Shown in pieces: positions 11,901 through 22,250 of a DNA stretch of 64,000 nucleotides. Where the stretch lies: the NCBI RefSeq assembly GCF_963662255.1, contig NC_085059.1, positions 13,425,234 through 13,489,233 on the forward strand. The letters run 5' to 3'. This stretch comes from Cinclus cinclus (taxonomy: Eukaryota > Chordata > Aves > Passeriformes > Cinclidae). The translations under genes were made by a program, and so were the position numbers. Every line of letters begins with the position of its first letter. Within the stretch, counting starts at the first letter, position 1. Below the pieces are notes generated by a model, which saw only the letters and a program-made list of their open reading frames with translations, made no database searches and was not told where the DNA came from.

Positions 11901-14900
11901 CTCCTCCTCGTCATCGCTGAGCTCCTCAATCACACTCTCCTCGCCGTCCTGTAGTGCCCCTAAGGAATCCACATATCCCATCACACCTGCCTCTGCACAG
12001 TCTCCTGCTAGCTCATCATCTGGGCAGAGGCTTCTGCCCATGCCTAACCAATCCCCCGCAGCCTTCCTGTGCTCCGTGCTCCCCTCGCAGCCTGACTATA
12101 ACAGCCCAGCTCCTTCTCCCATGGAACCTCAGTAAGTATACACAGGCTTCTAACCTGCCCTGCTTCCCTCTGGCTGTCCCAGCACTCACCATCCCAACCC
12201 AGTACCCTGGTGAAGCCCCAGGCTGGCTGAAGCCAGTGGCACAGCTCCCACTGACTGCAGGTGCTCAAGGCAGAGCTCTGCATGAGTCCAGTTAGGAGGC
12301 TGAGTGCTTGCCCTTGTGTGGAAATTAAACTGCCCAGTGGGAATGTCACAGGCTGCTGTGTGAGTTTTCTGGAGCTGCTTTGAACTGTTTAGTTTGATTT
12401 GACAGAAATTTCTTAAGGTTATTTAGAGCAGAAGACAGGCACCCATCTCAAATTACTTTCCAAAAACGTGGCTTATGAACAGGGAGACAGGGGGAAGGAA
12501 GTAGCATTCCCCACACATAAACAACTTAGAAAGTCCTAGTAAATCTCAGTAATATTTTCAGGTTCCACATCATGATGTGGATCTAAACTCACCTACAATA
12601 CCCCTCTTATTAATCATATATGTAAAGGAAAGGCAGCCTCATGAAATTTTTACCCTTTTAGACCAAAGATTAAATTCTTTCCTGAATATGTATTATATCA
12701 TTTTGCCTTTGGGCTGCAATCCAAATATCTTCCAAGGTCAGTGAGGTCTCAAAGGGAGCTGGGCCTTGCCTTCTCACCAACTTGTATTCCTGCCAATATC
12801 AGCTGGAGGTCCTGGGGAAAGTCAGGGCGGAATATGCACAAAGTGAGATATTGGAAAGTTGATAGGGGCAGGATATAAAATCCAGATCTAAGTGTCCGTT
12901 TGCATTCAGGAAATCAGAATATTTCTGTTTTCTGAATCACAGCACTGAGGGAAGGGGAAAGGTAAGATGGGGTGGGTTAACTGGGGAGTGTTTCCTGAAG
13001 TCTTACAGGAGTGTGGGGGGTTTGGGACACAGGCAGAGTGACTGCTGGGGTTTGTTTTTGTAGTGTGGGATTGTTTGTTTCCATAGCAAAGGGCTTGGGT
13101 GCCACACTGTGCTTCTCATATAAGCTGTTCTTAAATGCAACACACAGTGAGTTGAGGAATTATTTTCCCAATCACGCTACTAATGGGCAAACAGGGACAT
13201 GAGATGTGTTCATCTGTTGGACAAATCACTGACATTTTAAAGTTATAACTTGCATTAAGTTATTAAGTCCAAGCAGTGCTGGGCGTATTCCGGAATTATT
13301 ACCTTTCTACTCTGGTCTAGTCAGCAGAAAAAATTCCCAAGCAAGAGGAGGAAGAGGATTTGGAATAGAAATAATTTTTGAACACAGATGTGTTCAGGCA
13401 TAGGAGGCCCTACTGCAGGTCACAAACCAGGTTAGAGCCTGTCAGCACTAAGTGCTGTGACCTCCAGCAAACCATTGCAACCTGTGCTGATGGATGCTCC
13501 ACTTTCCCTAGCATCCTTCAGAATCAAATGTAGCACCCAGCTGCAGGAGCTGATTGTGACTATGGATTGCAGGGTCAGGCTGTGAGGGGGCACTGCAGGA
13601 TGTAGGGATGCTGAATGAGTATTGTGGGAGGACACTCAGTGACTTGGCTGCACTGTGATGCTTCTTCCCCTTAGGGTTTTGATACTCAGTTACCCAACTT
13701 GGCCTGTTCACCTCTCAAATGCTTTATGGGTTCATTTGAACCACAGTTTTTAGGAGGCAGGCTCACATTTCTGCGTGCATTCTGTGAAGCTGTAGCAAAT
13801 AATCCAGCAGGCCTATGGGAATAACTTTGTTTTCTCTTCCTGCTTGAGTAGTTACTCACAGCCAATGTATAACAAACAAGCCAGCATCAACTCTATGCAG
13901 AAGACATCAGACCAAGAAATTCGAGGGACAAAAGAGGCCCTCATTCAGGACTTGGAAAAGAAACTCCGATGCAAAGACAGCCTTCTCCAGAACGGCAACC
14001 AGGTAAGGGATAAAAGTACTCCCAGTAGTGCAAGCAGGGGTGCAGAGACTGCTTCTACTACCCCAGAGGCTGGAGCCTCTGAACTGAGCTAAAAGCAGAA
14101 AGAAATGCAGGAGCAGCAGTGCCCAAAGACCTTTACTTAGAACCTCAACAGATCCCATGGGAGCAAAAGCCATTTATGACCAGAATATTCTTTTGTTGTG
14201 AAACAAAAAGGACCATGTTTAGAGCTGTGGCACAAATTTGAACTCTCTCCTGAGGATCCTGTTGAATATCACATCCACCGAAAATTAAAAATCCAAGGAG
14301 AATGCCTCAGATCTCTAGACATGACTACAACATGGTTTTCAACACTGGGGTTAGTAAGGATCTCAAAATAATTAGAAACTTATGAAAAATTGGAATATTT
14401 GAAGGTTCATTCTAGGGACCACCACCAAATGGGGTAATTTTTTTTCTTTTATATGAACAACAATAAATGAAAAAAATTTTATGTTTTTATCGTAAAGCCT
14501 ATCTCCTATAAGAAGGCCTCTTAGTCTCAGTAATTATTTATTTATTCTGCACAGGGTCACAATGGAATCCCCTTTAGCAAGAAATCAAAATCTGGGAGAA
14601 AAATTTGCTATCAGTAGGGAAGCCCTACTGCAGCAAGCTAGAGCAGTCAGGTTTCTACTTTGGGAACCTTTCTGCTGGCTGGAGGCAGACTGGTAAAAGC
14701 CCAGTGTTTTAAAGTTTCCATCTTCTTTCCCCTGAAGTAGAAAGGAGCATTTTCATGATCATCAGTGAGAATAGGTTTGTGTCATATATGCAATTTTGAA
14801 TATTGAATGGGCAAACAAATAGGTCAAATCTGACTGAATATGCCCCTAAACAGGAATGTCCTATGTGCTGTAAGAAAGCTTGTCATAGAAAGTCAGCTTT

Positions 14901-17900
14901 TCTTCCTATAGGAAGGCAGGCTAAAAATAAGGCTTATGCAATCACCAGTGTGTCCTCCTCCTCTTGTCCTCCAGCAGCCTCTGAGCCAACTGGCCAATCT
15001 CAGCCACACTTGATACACATGTAAGGACCTCAGGGATATTCAGCTCTCACAGGTGTTGCTAAAGGTCTTGTGCTCTCTTCTAAAGAAAAGTCCCACAAGG
15101 CTCCCAAACCTTTCCTCACCCCGCAGCAGATGTGTATCTCTGCAGAGCAGAAATTCAGTCAGATCTTGTCCTTATGCCACAAAATCCAAACCCCAGTTAA
15201 ACTTTGTGGGCAGCAAAGTGTCAGGTGCTCTGGTGGTCAGGGCAGTAACATTCTTTTCTAAAGTAACCATACTAACAGAGTTTGAAATTAAATCTGCTCA
15301 TTTTTATCCCTGTGTGCCACATCCAGATTGTAGGAACTTAGTGTGTCATGCCTGAAACATGTCCTTGCCTCCTCCCTAGACAGCTCACAGAATTTCACTC
15401 TGAAGATGTGCTAGCATAAACCTCCCCAGTGCTTTCAGGGGCAGTGGTGCTCCCCTCTGACTGTGCCTGCTTCTGGTGTGGCTCTTGCCTTTTTGGGGGC
15501 ATCCATCATGCCTCCAGCTCCACAGCTGAATGACTTGGGAAGTTTTCCCAGCCCTAACAAAAAGGTACCCTGGGACTTACTCTGGCTTCTGAGGATGATG
15601 CCATCAGCTACCCATAAATAATCCCAGCAGAGAAAGAGGAGGGGTGGAAGGCCACAGATGGCATTAGGGAGGCTTTGATGAACAGGCAGTTTAATCTTTT
15701 ATGCATTTCAGTGCTGTATATATTGAGGCTGACTTCAGTCTGCATCACAGACTGCAAACCCTCTGGGCCAGACGTGAGGCTTCTGGTCAGCTCCTGCTTC
15801 CACTGCCAGCATCCTGAATTTGTGGCATATTAATGTGCTCTTAACAAGCTGATCTGAAATAGTAAATGGACGTCTGACTAGAATTCCTGTCCACCCTGCT
15901 TTCAGCGATTGACTTATGAAGAAAGAATGGCTCGCAGGCTGCTCGGACCAGCAAATGCTGCCTCTGTGCTGGACACTCAGGGTGAAGAGAACATGCAGAA
16001 TGCACAGGTAACTGGGGACCTGTCCCTTGAGCAAGGATTTCCTGTGATTGTGCTGTGGCCTGCTTGTTCCTGGATTGGGGCAGAGAGGGGGTTTGTTTGG
16101 TACCAGTGCAGGTGAGGGAATGGCTCTCAAAGGCAGAGCTCTCCGTGGCAGGGGTTTGGTGTTTTTACAGGGTGATGGCAGAGGGGGAAAATTTAAGCAC
16201 CATTCTCTTGGTGTGCCTGATCTGTAGGAATGACCTCTCCAGGGAGGAATTCCAACAGCTGCTGCACAGCAAGTACCCAGTGCCTGTGACAGGCAGGGAG
16301 CAGCACCATGAGGGAGCCAGGTACCCATTCCCAACTGCCTGAGTGCAGGCTTGGCCAGAACAACAAGATTTACACCTGTCACTGTTCAGAAAAAGTGACA
16401 TTGGCTTCAAGAGGTCATGGACTTGGGCTGGGATTGGCTGGGTTCTAGCCTTTCCATGGGGCTGCAACCATTAAGAGGATGCAAAGCAGTTATTTCAGCA
16501 GCCCACATGCTGATAGACAAGAAGCTATCACTACTGGCATTTTGCACAGTGTTTTAGTTGGAGACTTGCACCATTTGTTGGTTTTTCGGGCCAGTTAGAA
16601 GCTTTCTTTGGCACTTCTGTGCTCAAAGTTAGTGGAAATGTCCGTGGTATGGCATGGGGTGCCTGTGCAGGGAAGAGAACATCCCTCCTGCTGCAAGCAG
16701 CGGAGAGCCAGGAGCAGGCCCACACCTGCCAAAGTGCCCTCAGCAAAACTTCTGCATGGAACAGACACTTAAGATCACAGCAAAGGAGGGATACACCGTA
16801 TGAGCTGTTTCTCCCCAACAATCACCTGGCAAGAGCAGGAAAGAAGGGAAAATTATGAATGTCAGAGAGCAAGGGAAGCCTCATCTTTTGCAGAGAACAA
16901 GGAAATATTCAGTCAAAACAAGATGACAACTTTTCAGCATGTCTGAAATGCTGAAAAAAAGAACATTGGAAGCAGGGATTGGCTTATATTTGGAACATCT
17001 TACATTGTTCAGTCTTATTTTTAAATATTGTAGTCACTGATTAATTCAGCCTCCTGATTCCTCAGGAACTTAACTCAGTCAGTCCATGTAACAGGTCCAG
17101 GTCATTAGAATCATCAGCAACTTCATCACTACAGCATTATTTCACAGGACAAGTAATAACTGTACAGAACTTGTGTAAATGAGCAGATACAGGCAATTGC
17201 CTTTGGACTCCACAGTGAATCAGCCCAGCAAAACTCTCATTCATGTAATATTTCCCTGAACTTAAAACTGCCTTCCTGCTTGAAGTTTAAACCCAGTTCT
17301 ACAGGACTGGGCTGAAGAGCACAGAACCAAACACTGGAATGGCTCAGTGCAAACACTCCAGAAATTTCCATGCAGTGTTTGCTCTCTCTGACTCCATTGC
17401 TAAAATGAGTTGCTGGCACCAAACTCTGTCGCATTTTCCAAGCATCCAAGTTCCTAACAGGAATCAATCCTGGGTACTTTAGTAGATTTAGTCATGTGAT
17501 TGCAGAGTTGTCAACGACCTTAGCTGGTGCTGTGATCTAGAAAGAAAAGTATTTTCCAGCTCAGCATGTGTCCATCGCTGTTGGTACCATATTTAAGTGG
17601 GCACAATACAGGGCTCTTGCCAGCGATTCCACTTCTATTCCTGCTGTGGGGAAGGACACCCTGTACTCAGCTCTCAGTTTAGATTTTGCCAGGAGTCCTG
17701 CTCCTCTCTAACAAAGGTTATGGGCTGGCAGAAAACTCTGTGTTCCAGACAAAGCTGCTGCACCCATCACCTGGGCAGCAATGAGAATTTCTGCTATGGC
17801 AAAGCCTATGGTGAACGCAGAGTGTGTCAAGTCCCTCATGAGAGTTCCTCTATCTCCTGTCCCAATGACTTCTGAAGTAGATTAATTTTGTTTTTAAGTA

Positions 17901-20900
17901 GCAGTCAGGATATGAACTTAAAATGGCTTCTCATTCAGTCTACAGATAAATCTTTCTAAGTGAACTCACATCTCCTCTTTCTCTTCCCAAGCACCAGAAT
18001 GCAGAAAACATAAGGCTGCAGGTTCCTACAACACATGTAAGGTAAAGCAAAAACTTGTGCTGTGCTATTCTTCAGGATTTAATTTCAAACATTTCTAGAC
18101 AATGTTGGTTTAATCTCACTACTTATCACTTTTGCTAAAGTAGTAATTACTAAATTAATTCCCTTTCAACTAAAATGCCATTTGTGGATGGGTGATGATG
18201 CCTATCATCTTAATCCAGCGAATTCTAAGCATAGCATTAGAGGTTTAAAAATTCCATGCACCTTGGGAAAATATTCTTTGTATTCTAGAAGATTAACTTC
18301 TAGTCAAGAAAATATAAATATTTAAATGAATATAAATTATGAAAATGAAACACAGCCAAATTTCTCTTGTCAATTCTTTTAGATATTAGACCATAACGAA
18401 GGTTATGCTTCTGTGTTGGATTGAACAACTACAGCAAGAGAAGTGACTGATCAAAAGTTATGACTTACAGCTGAAAAAACAACCAGAACTGTAGTGTTGA
18501 GTTCCTAAATGTGTTAGGGACTCTAGCTGCAATCAGAGCTTTGATGTCACTTGTGCTAAGTGGGTTTTATGCAATTAACTGTTCCTGTCCCATTTTCAGG
18601 AGCAGACCATCCTCAAGAGGTGATGATCGTAGACATGACTCAATCCAGGAAAAGTTTTTTCAGCCACGTTTTACACAAGTGCCTGAAGACATAGTGATTG
18701 AGGAGGGGCGGTTCTGCAGGCTCGACTTCAAAGTAATGCCAACCTCTCCCTTCCCATTCCACTGCCAACCTCTCCCTTCCCATTCCACTGCCAACCTCTC
18801 CCTTCCCATTCCATTCCCTCTTGGGGTGTGGGATGTGGAGGTCTCTGCAGTGCCTTTATGCTTTAATAAGCCAGAGCACTAAAGGCAGATGGTTCAGGGT
18901 CTCCTCAGGCTATGGAAACCAAGAAAAAGGAGATGGCTAAATATTTCAGTATTTTCCCTTGGAAAATGTAAGTGGAGTCAGCTGCATAAGATTATGATTA
19001 AACCTCAACAGTGGTAAATATAGACCTCTATGGGATGTCTCTAGACCTCCTTGGGAAGAATGAATATTAATACCCTGCTGAAAAAAGGCTTTTTGGCAGG
19101 GAACCTTGTGCTTTGAACAGGGACTCCACTGCTTCAGTGGACAAACATCCAGCGAGGTCTGTGTAAGACTCACCTCCTTGCAAAGAGTCTTCCCTGAGGT
19201 AACTGTACCCTTGCTGGAGCAGACAAGCAAGGAAATGCCCTAAATGGAAACAAAATTCAAGAATTACCTAAAACTTCACGGCAGCTGTACCAACCCTGGT
19301 GTAAGAATGGACCCTGCTCTCCCTTACAGGCTTGGCTAAGTTTTCCTAACGACTGCCAATCTCTTTGCTTCAGTAAACTCTGGCCAGATTTACACAGGGT
19401 CTTGAGCCATCTTTCTCCAAGTTGCCTAAACTGCGTGCCATGGAGAAGCTGGAGCATGCCTGCAGGACAGCATACTTAGAGCCATTACCAGCTGTGGGTG
19501 TCAGCACTGCTGCAGTGATAGCTGTGGGAACGAAAGGCTGAGCCCACAATGAGCATCTTGGGCCTGATCAAACCCACCTACAAGAAAACAACAGGGGGTT
19601 GCAGGAACAGCATCTCCTGTCTTGTAGCAAAAGCTCATCTTTCCACAGCACTCTATGAGCCTTTCTGTACAGCATCACATTAATATTCAAAACTAGGCAA
19701 CACTGTATAGTTTTGCAGTAGAAACATGGTTTGATCACCTATCAGCATCAAACTCCCTGTAGTATTGGAGGGATTTTATTATCTTAAAGGTGTTTAACCC
19801 TTCACTGCTCTCCTCTCCCTCACAGGTTAGTGGGCTCCCAACTCCGGATGTGATGTGGTACCAGAATGGAAGGATGGTTCATCAGGATCAGTTCCATAAA
19901 ATGATAGTGTCAGAAAAGGGGTTCCACTCGTTTATTTTTGAAGCAGTGAAATCAGCTGATGCAGGGACATACGAATGTGTGGCTGTCAACCGTGCAGGAG
20001 AAGCATCTTTTACTGTAAAAGTGGAAGTAATTGGTAAGACTGAGAGCACTGATAATTCCCTGGCCACACAGGGAATGTCTCAGCAATCTAATGCTTTCCT
20101 CCCTATGTTTGGGATGTTAAACTAATAAGAAGCAGAGGTAGCACTCCACATATTCAGGCTCAAACAATAAAATAAATTTACCTGTTCCAAGACTATTTTA
20201 ATAACTACATCTAGGGTGCTGTATTCCTTTAAGCCACTTCTATTAGGATATTTAGATATAGTGAGATGGTCAGAATTTAATTTAATAAATGTTACTAATT
20301 TTCCAGGATTGATAACATACATTAATTTACTCTCCTTCTAAAGTGGACTGTGTTTACTACATCCTTATGCTCATGGGAGCTGCCTGTAGGCTAAGGAGAT
20401 GCAGTGAGGAACATGTGTCCTCCTGAATTTAGCATCCTGAAGTCTTAAAAAACAAGCACGGCAAGAGCATTCCACACTTGCTGTAACTCCTCCTAATCTC
20501 TCCTCTTTCATTTAGCAAAAGAACATCACATGCCTCCAACTTTCATTTTCAAGCCACAAAGCAAAAAAGTTTTTGAAGGAGACACAGCCAGACTCGAATG
20601 CCAGATCTCTGCCATCCCAACACCTCGGATTTACTGGAAAAGAAACAACGAAATGGTACAATATAATACAGACCGAATAAGGTATCCTACTGATGACTGG
20701 CCATTGGCGTGTTAGAAAACAACAACCAGTATTTGCTAAATCAAATGCGAATGGGCTGGTCTCTAAAAGCAGCAGGCTGGAGAGCTGGATCTGCCCCTCA
20801 TGTGTGACACAGGGGGCACAGACCCATGTGCTGAGGGCCTTGTTTTGAGGGCACAGAGGGAGAGAGCTGTGCCCGGGTGCTCCTCTGAGTGCCAGTGGAG

Positions 20901-22250
20901 GGCCCATGGAGAAGCACAGCTTTAGGGCTGAAATGCGCAGTGCTGGGCTCCACATTGCTGCCACCTGCATGAGGCCAAGGTGTGAATCGCTGGTGGCCCT
21001 AACACAAATGCGGGGTTCGTGTGTGAACAGTGTGCAGTGCCCTGCAAGAATTGTCCTGGGGCTTTCTCAGCTCCTCAGCATGTAAACTGACTGCTTTCTC
21101 TCCTTCCCTCTCAATGCACTTGGGCATTAACACTTCGATTTTTCAGCTTGCTCCATGACAATACTGGAAGGATTTGCCTCCTGATCCATAATGCAAGCAA
21201 GAAGGATGCTGGCTGGTACACTGTGTCTGCTGTCAACGGGGCAGGGGTGGCCACGTGCCATGCCAGGCTAGAGGTTGCAAGTAAGTTCCAGGTCCCAGTG
21301 CCACAGGAAGTGTATCTTACACTCAGAGCAGCCCCTCAGAATTAATCTCATGAAGCTCAGACTGCTGGGAGGATTTATTTCCAAGACAAAAAGTAACTAT
21401 CCTGAGAAAAGCTCTTTTGTTTACTACACATCACTGTGGAGTGTCCTTTTGCACTTTTAAAGGCTACAATTTGCCTGACACCAAGCAAGAGGTTGAATAT
21501 AAATCTCTGGTGTCTGAGATATGGGTCTTTCTGCTAAATTCTTTCCAAGGGCTTGCTGGTTTTATATTCCAAATAAAAAGCAATGGGGTTGCTCTAGCAT
21601 GGGTCTCTCTACACCCTGGGAAAGCACTGAAAGTGCACTTTTCTCTCTCTTCCAGCACATGCAAATAAGCCACTTCCAGCCCCAAAGCAGTTACGGGTTC
21701 GACCAACTTTTAGCAAGTATTTAGCACTTAATGGAAGAGGACTGGATGTGAAACAAGCTTTCTCACCAGAAGGGGAATTTCAGCGTTTGGCTGAGCAGTC
21801 TGGACTGTATGAAAGTGATGAACTTTAACTGGAAATGAAGAGGAAAACCTCACACCTATAAGAGACAGTTACAACATAGACGCAGTTATCTGGTGATTGC
21901 TGTAATTAGAAGAATACCTACTTACATATTTTTACTCTGACTCTTGCACATTCAGCCGTTCCCATTTTATCATGTTAGATTTTATTTATATGGTTTGGTG
22001 ACTATAACCGTTAACTGAGTATTGCATTTTAACTAGAAAGTCTAAGAAAGCGGGTTAATTAGTTTTTACAAGTGTGGGTGGGCTTCCACCTGTACTTGGT
22101 TACATACTGAGGTAGTTTGGTTTGTACTGCTTCTCTAGTATCACTCATGATAATTTCAGAAGTCTGTACTGTCTGAATTTAAAACCAAATAGATTAGAGT
22201 GTTTTTATGAGAATAAATTAGAGGCAAATAAAATTTTAAATAGCCAACAC
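2846..22250 (+). CDS. MYOT: MYOT (myotilin) gene, extended form, 13 coding exons
   Basis: Whole-gene entry; exons are listed separately. Myotilin is a Z-disc protein of striated muscle that bundles F-actin and binds alpha-actinin and filamin C. The exons at 11,529-21,828 follow mammalian myotilin throughout: MFNYERPKHFIQ start, serine-rich N-terminus, EALIQDLEKKLRCKD helix, RLTYEERMARRLLGP, two Ig domains (about residues 252-343 and 351-444 of the short form) and the SGLYESDEL end. The short form would be 501 residues; human is 498. Four in-frame exons upstream add an Ig domain of the palladin/myopalladin Ig2 type, giving at least 726 residues from ATG 2846. Every junction has GT/AG signals and matching phase. 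Identity of the short form is certain. That the upstream exons belong to the same transcript is inferred from phase and homology. The 5' end may lie left of the window. Confidence 0.93.
3460..3601 (+). CDS. MYOT: MYOT extended exon b: first half of palladin-like Ig domain
   Basis: Reads GLQNIRATKGQLVVFECRIH and continues through the Ig core tryptophan (QVHWYREYDQI) to SADFRILRK. The acceptor is cttctccag and the donor is A/gtaggt. The first conserved Ig cysteine (FEC) and the core tryptophan are present. Palladin and myopalladin have very similar text at this point of their Ig2 (EGQ-VV-ECRV ... W-R ... SPDFRIL-K). It ends in phase 1, which fits the next exon. Confidence 0.85.
4841..4960 (+). 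CDS. MYOT: MYOT extended exon c: second half of palladin-like Ig domain
   Basis: Follows the acceptor cttatttcag and reads EVCTLVITEAFPEDSGIFKC then VAENEFGSAASSAHLSVSP, with donor CAG/gtaagc. The D-S-G-x-F-x-C motif carries the second Ig cysteine. Palladin has EEICTLVIAETFPEDAGIF at the same place. With exons a and b it completes one Ig domain with no frameshift or stop. Reading is also open upstream of the acceptor (from ATG 4819), but the pyrimidine tract and phase favour 4841. Confidence 0.86.
6634..6769 (+). CDS. MYOT: MYOT extended exon d: linker after the extra Ig domain
   Basis: Reads AEDSLSPVSDRESYEEAECA, then CSPTECQPVAAVILLQTVET and PVPDK. The acceptor tcaatccag restores the GCA codon split after exon c, and the donor AAA/gtactc leaves phase 2, exactly what the 11,529 exon needs. 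The linker is acidic, has two cysteines near its middle, and has no domain I recognise. Frame continuity on both sides is the main support; the donor is not a strong consensus. Confidence 0.68.
7129..7172. repeat. (TA)n microsatellite with TGCA/TGTA tail
   Basis: An uninterrupted TA run to about 7153, followed by gcatgcatgtatgtatata. Intronic within extended MYOT. Confidence 0.95.
9091..9245 (-). mobile_element. CR1 LINE fragment (3' end)
   Basis: The + strand shows the familiar reverse complement of an avian CR1 3' end: acagaatggtttgggatgga, then ggaccttaaagatgacct, gccatgggcaggaacacctt, cactagaccaggtggctcag, and cttctctgggca at the far edge. The element is therefore on the - strand and 5'-truncated, as most CR1 copies are. 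It lies just left of the CpG-rich block. Confidence 0.9.
9360..9861 (+). promoter_or_regulatory. CpG-rich block, candidate internal MYOT promoter and first exon
   Basis: A sharply GC- and CpG-rich block inside the 4.8-kb intron before the canonical MYOT start exon. It contrasts with A/T-rich flanks. It ends in a near-perfect splice donor, CTGTAG/gtaagg (exon edge 9861), 1.67 kb upstream of the 11,529 acceptor. This is the arrangement expected for a noncoding first exon feeding the short myotilin that starts at 11,743. No TATA box was identified. An unrelated CpG island or a GC-rich repeat is the alternative. Confidence 0.4.
9530..9573. repeat. GC-rich 11-bp tandem repeat (gggacggggcc)n
   Basis: About four copies of gggacggggcc in a row, the last diverged (gggacagagcc), inside the CpG-rich block. 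Looser copies flank it (ccgggacagagccgggacac). Confidence 0.85.
11529..12131 (+). CDS. MYOT: MYOT serine-rich N-terminal exon (canonical ATG at 11,743)
   Basis: The conserved myotilin start MFNYERPKHFIQ is at 11,743. The acceptor ttccttaag lies 214 nt upstream at 11,528, and the stretch between is open and proline/serine/glutamine-rich (ENPLQESLYS ... SFYQPPIQSQLSPTKTQ), as in the palladin region before its FNYARPKQFI motif. Downstream are the serine-rich segment (SSSSSLSSSITLSS) and the QSPAAFLCSVLPSQPDYN motif shared by the family. In humans this serine-rich exon is a hotspot for myofibrillar myopathy mutations. Donor CA/gtaagt. Confidence 0.95.
13852..14002 (+). CDS. MYOT: MYOT exon: helix region EALIQDLEKKL
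   Basis: Follows acceptor gagtag and reads YSQPMYNKQASINSMQKTSD, QEIRGTKEALIQDLEKKLRC and KDSLLQNGNQ, with donor CAG/gtaagg. The charged helix is conserved with human myotilin and palladin (EIQGTKDAVIQDLERKLRF). Confidence 0.95.
15906..16007 (+). CDS. MYOT: MYOT exon: RLTYEERMARRLLGP
   Basis: Encodes RLTYEERMARRLLGPANAAS and VLDTQGEENMQNAQ between acceptor ttcag and donor CAG/gtaact. The TYEERMARRLLG motif is shared by myotilin and palladin. Confidence 0.95.
17992..18041 (+). CDS. MYOT: MYOT short exon: HQNAENIRLQVPTTHV
   Basis: A 50-nt exon between acceptor cttcccaag and donor AG/gtaaag. It matches human NSEHARLQVPTSQVRS in length and position. Phase 2 at the end fits the next exon. Confidence 0.9.
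18600..18732 (+). CDS. MYOT: MYOT exon: start of first canonical Ig domain
   Basis: Reads SRPSSRGDDRRHDSIQEKFF, QPRFTQVPEDIVIEEGRFCR and LDFK. The QEKF-x-PRF-x-QVPE entry into the Ig domain and the first Ig cysteine (RFC) are conserved with myotilin, palladin and myopalladin. Acceptor cattttcag, donor AAA/gtaatg. Confidence 0.95.
18735..18812. repeat. 26-bp minisatellite, three copies
   Basis: Three tandem copies of a unit beginning tgccaacctctcccttccca and ending ttccac. The array starts 3 bp after a MYOT splice donor (gt at 18,733) and is pyrimidine-rich on the + strand. Confidence 0.92.
19826..20033 (+). CDS. MYOT: MYOT exon: body of first canonical Ig domain
   Basis: Reads VSGLPTPDVMWYQNGRMVHQ through HKMIVSEKGFHSFIFEAV to GTYECVAVNRAGEASFTV. 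The core tryptophan and the D-A-G-x-Y-x-C motif are intact. Acceptor ccctcacag, donor G/gtaaga. Confidence 0.96.
20516..20681 (+). CDS. MYOT: MYOT exon: first half of second canonical Ig domain
   Basis: Reads KEHHMPPTFIFKPQSKKVFE, GDTARLECQISAIPTPRIYW and KRNNEMVQYNTDRI. Acceptor catttag, donor AG/gtatcc. Cysteine and tryptophan of the Ig core are present. Confidence 0.95.
21147..21280 (+). CDS. MYOT: MYOT exon: second half of second canonical Ig domain
   Basis: Reads LLHDNTGRICLLIHNASKKD, AGWYTVSAVNGAGVATCHAR and LEVA, closely matching human KKDAGWYTVSAVNEAGVTTC. Acceptor tttttcag, donor A/gtaagt. Confidence 0.95.
21656..21828 (+). CDS. MYOT: MYOT terminal coding exon
   Basis: Encodes HANKPLPAPKQLRVRPTFSK, YLALNGRGLDVKQAFSPEGE and FQRLAEQSGLYESDEL, followed by TAA at 21,826-21,828. 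The C-terminal tail after the Ig domain is nearly identical to human. In vertebrate myotilin this region contributes to dimer formation and actin binding. Confidence 0.96.
21829..22250 (+). other. MYOT: MYOT 3' UTR
   Basis: A/T-rich sequence after the stop codon, running to about 15-20 nt past the second polyadenylation signal. No open frame of note. The exact cleavage site is inferred. Confidence 0.75.
22212..22232 (+). terminator. MYOT: MYOT polyadenylation signals (two AATAAA)
   Basis: AATAAA hexamers occur at 22,212-22,217 and 22,227-22,232, about 390 nt after the stop codon. These are the first canonical signals downstream of MYOT on the + strand. Confidence 0.75.

Larger units (their letters stand above)
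12132..21655. other. Introns of canonical MYOT
   Basis: Introns 12,132-13,851, 14,003-15,905, 16,008-17,991, 18,042-18,599, 18,733-19,825, 20,034-20,515, 20,682-21,146 and 21,281-21,655. Nothing gene-like was found apart from the 18,735 minisatellite and one perfect MEF2-type site, ctaaaaataa, at 14,921-14,930. Confidence 0.65.

Noticed and set aside
15735..16382. 215-codon open frame on the - strand
   Set aside because: Antisense shadow over the MYOT exon at 15,906-16,007; no family resemblance.
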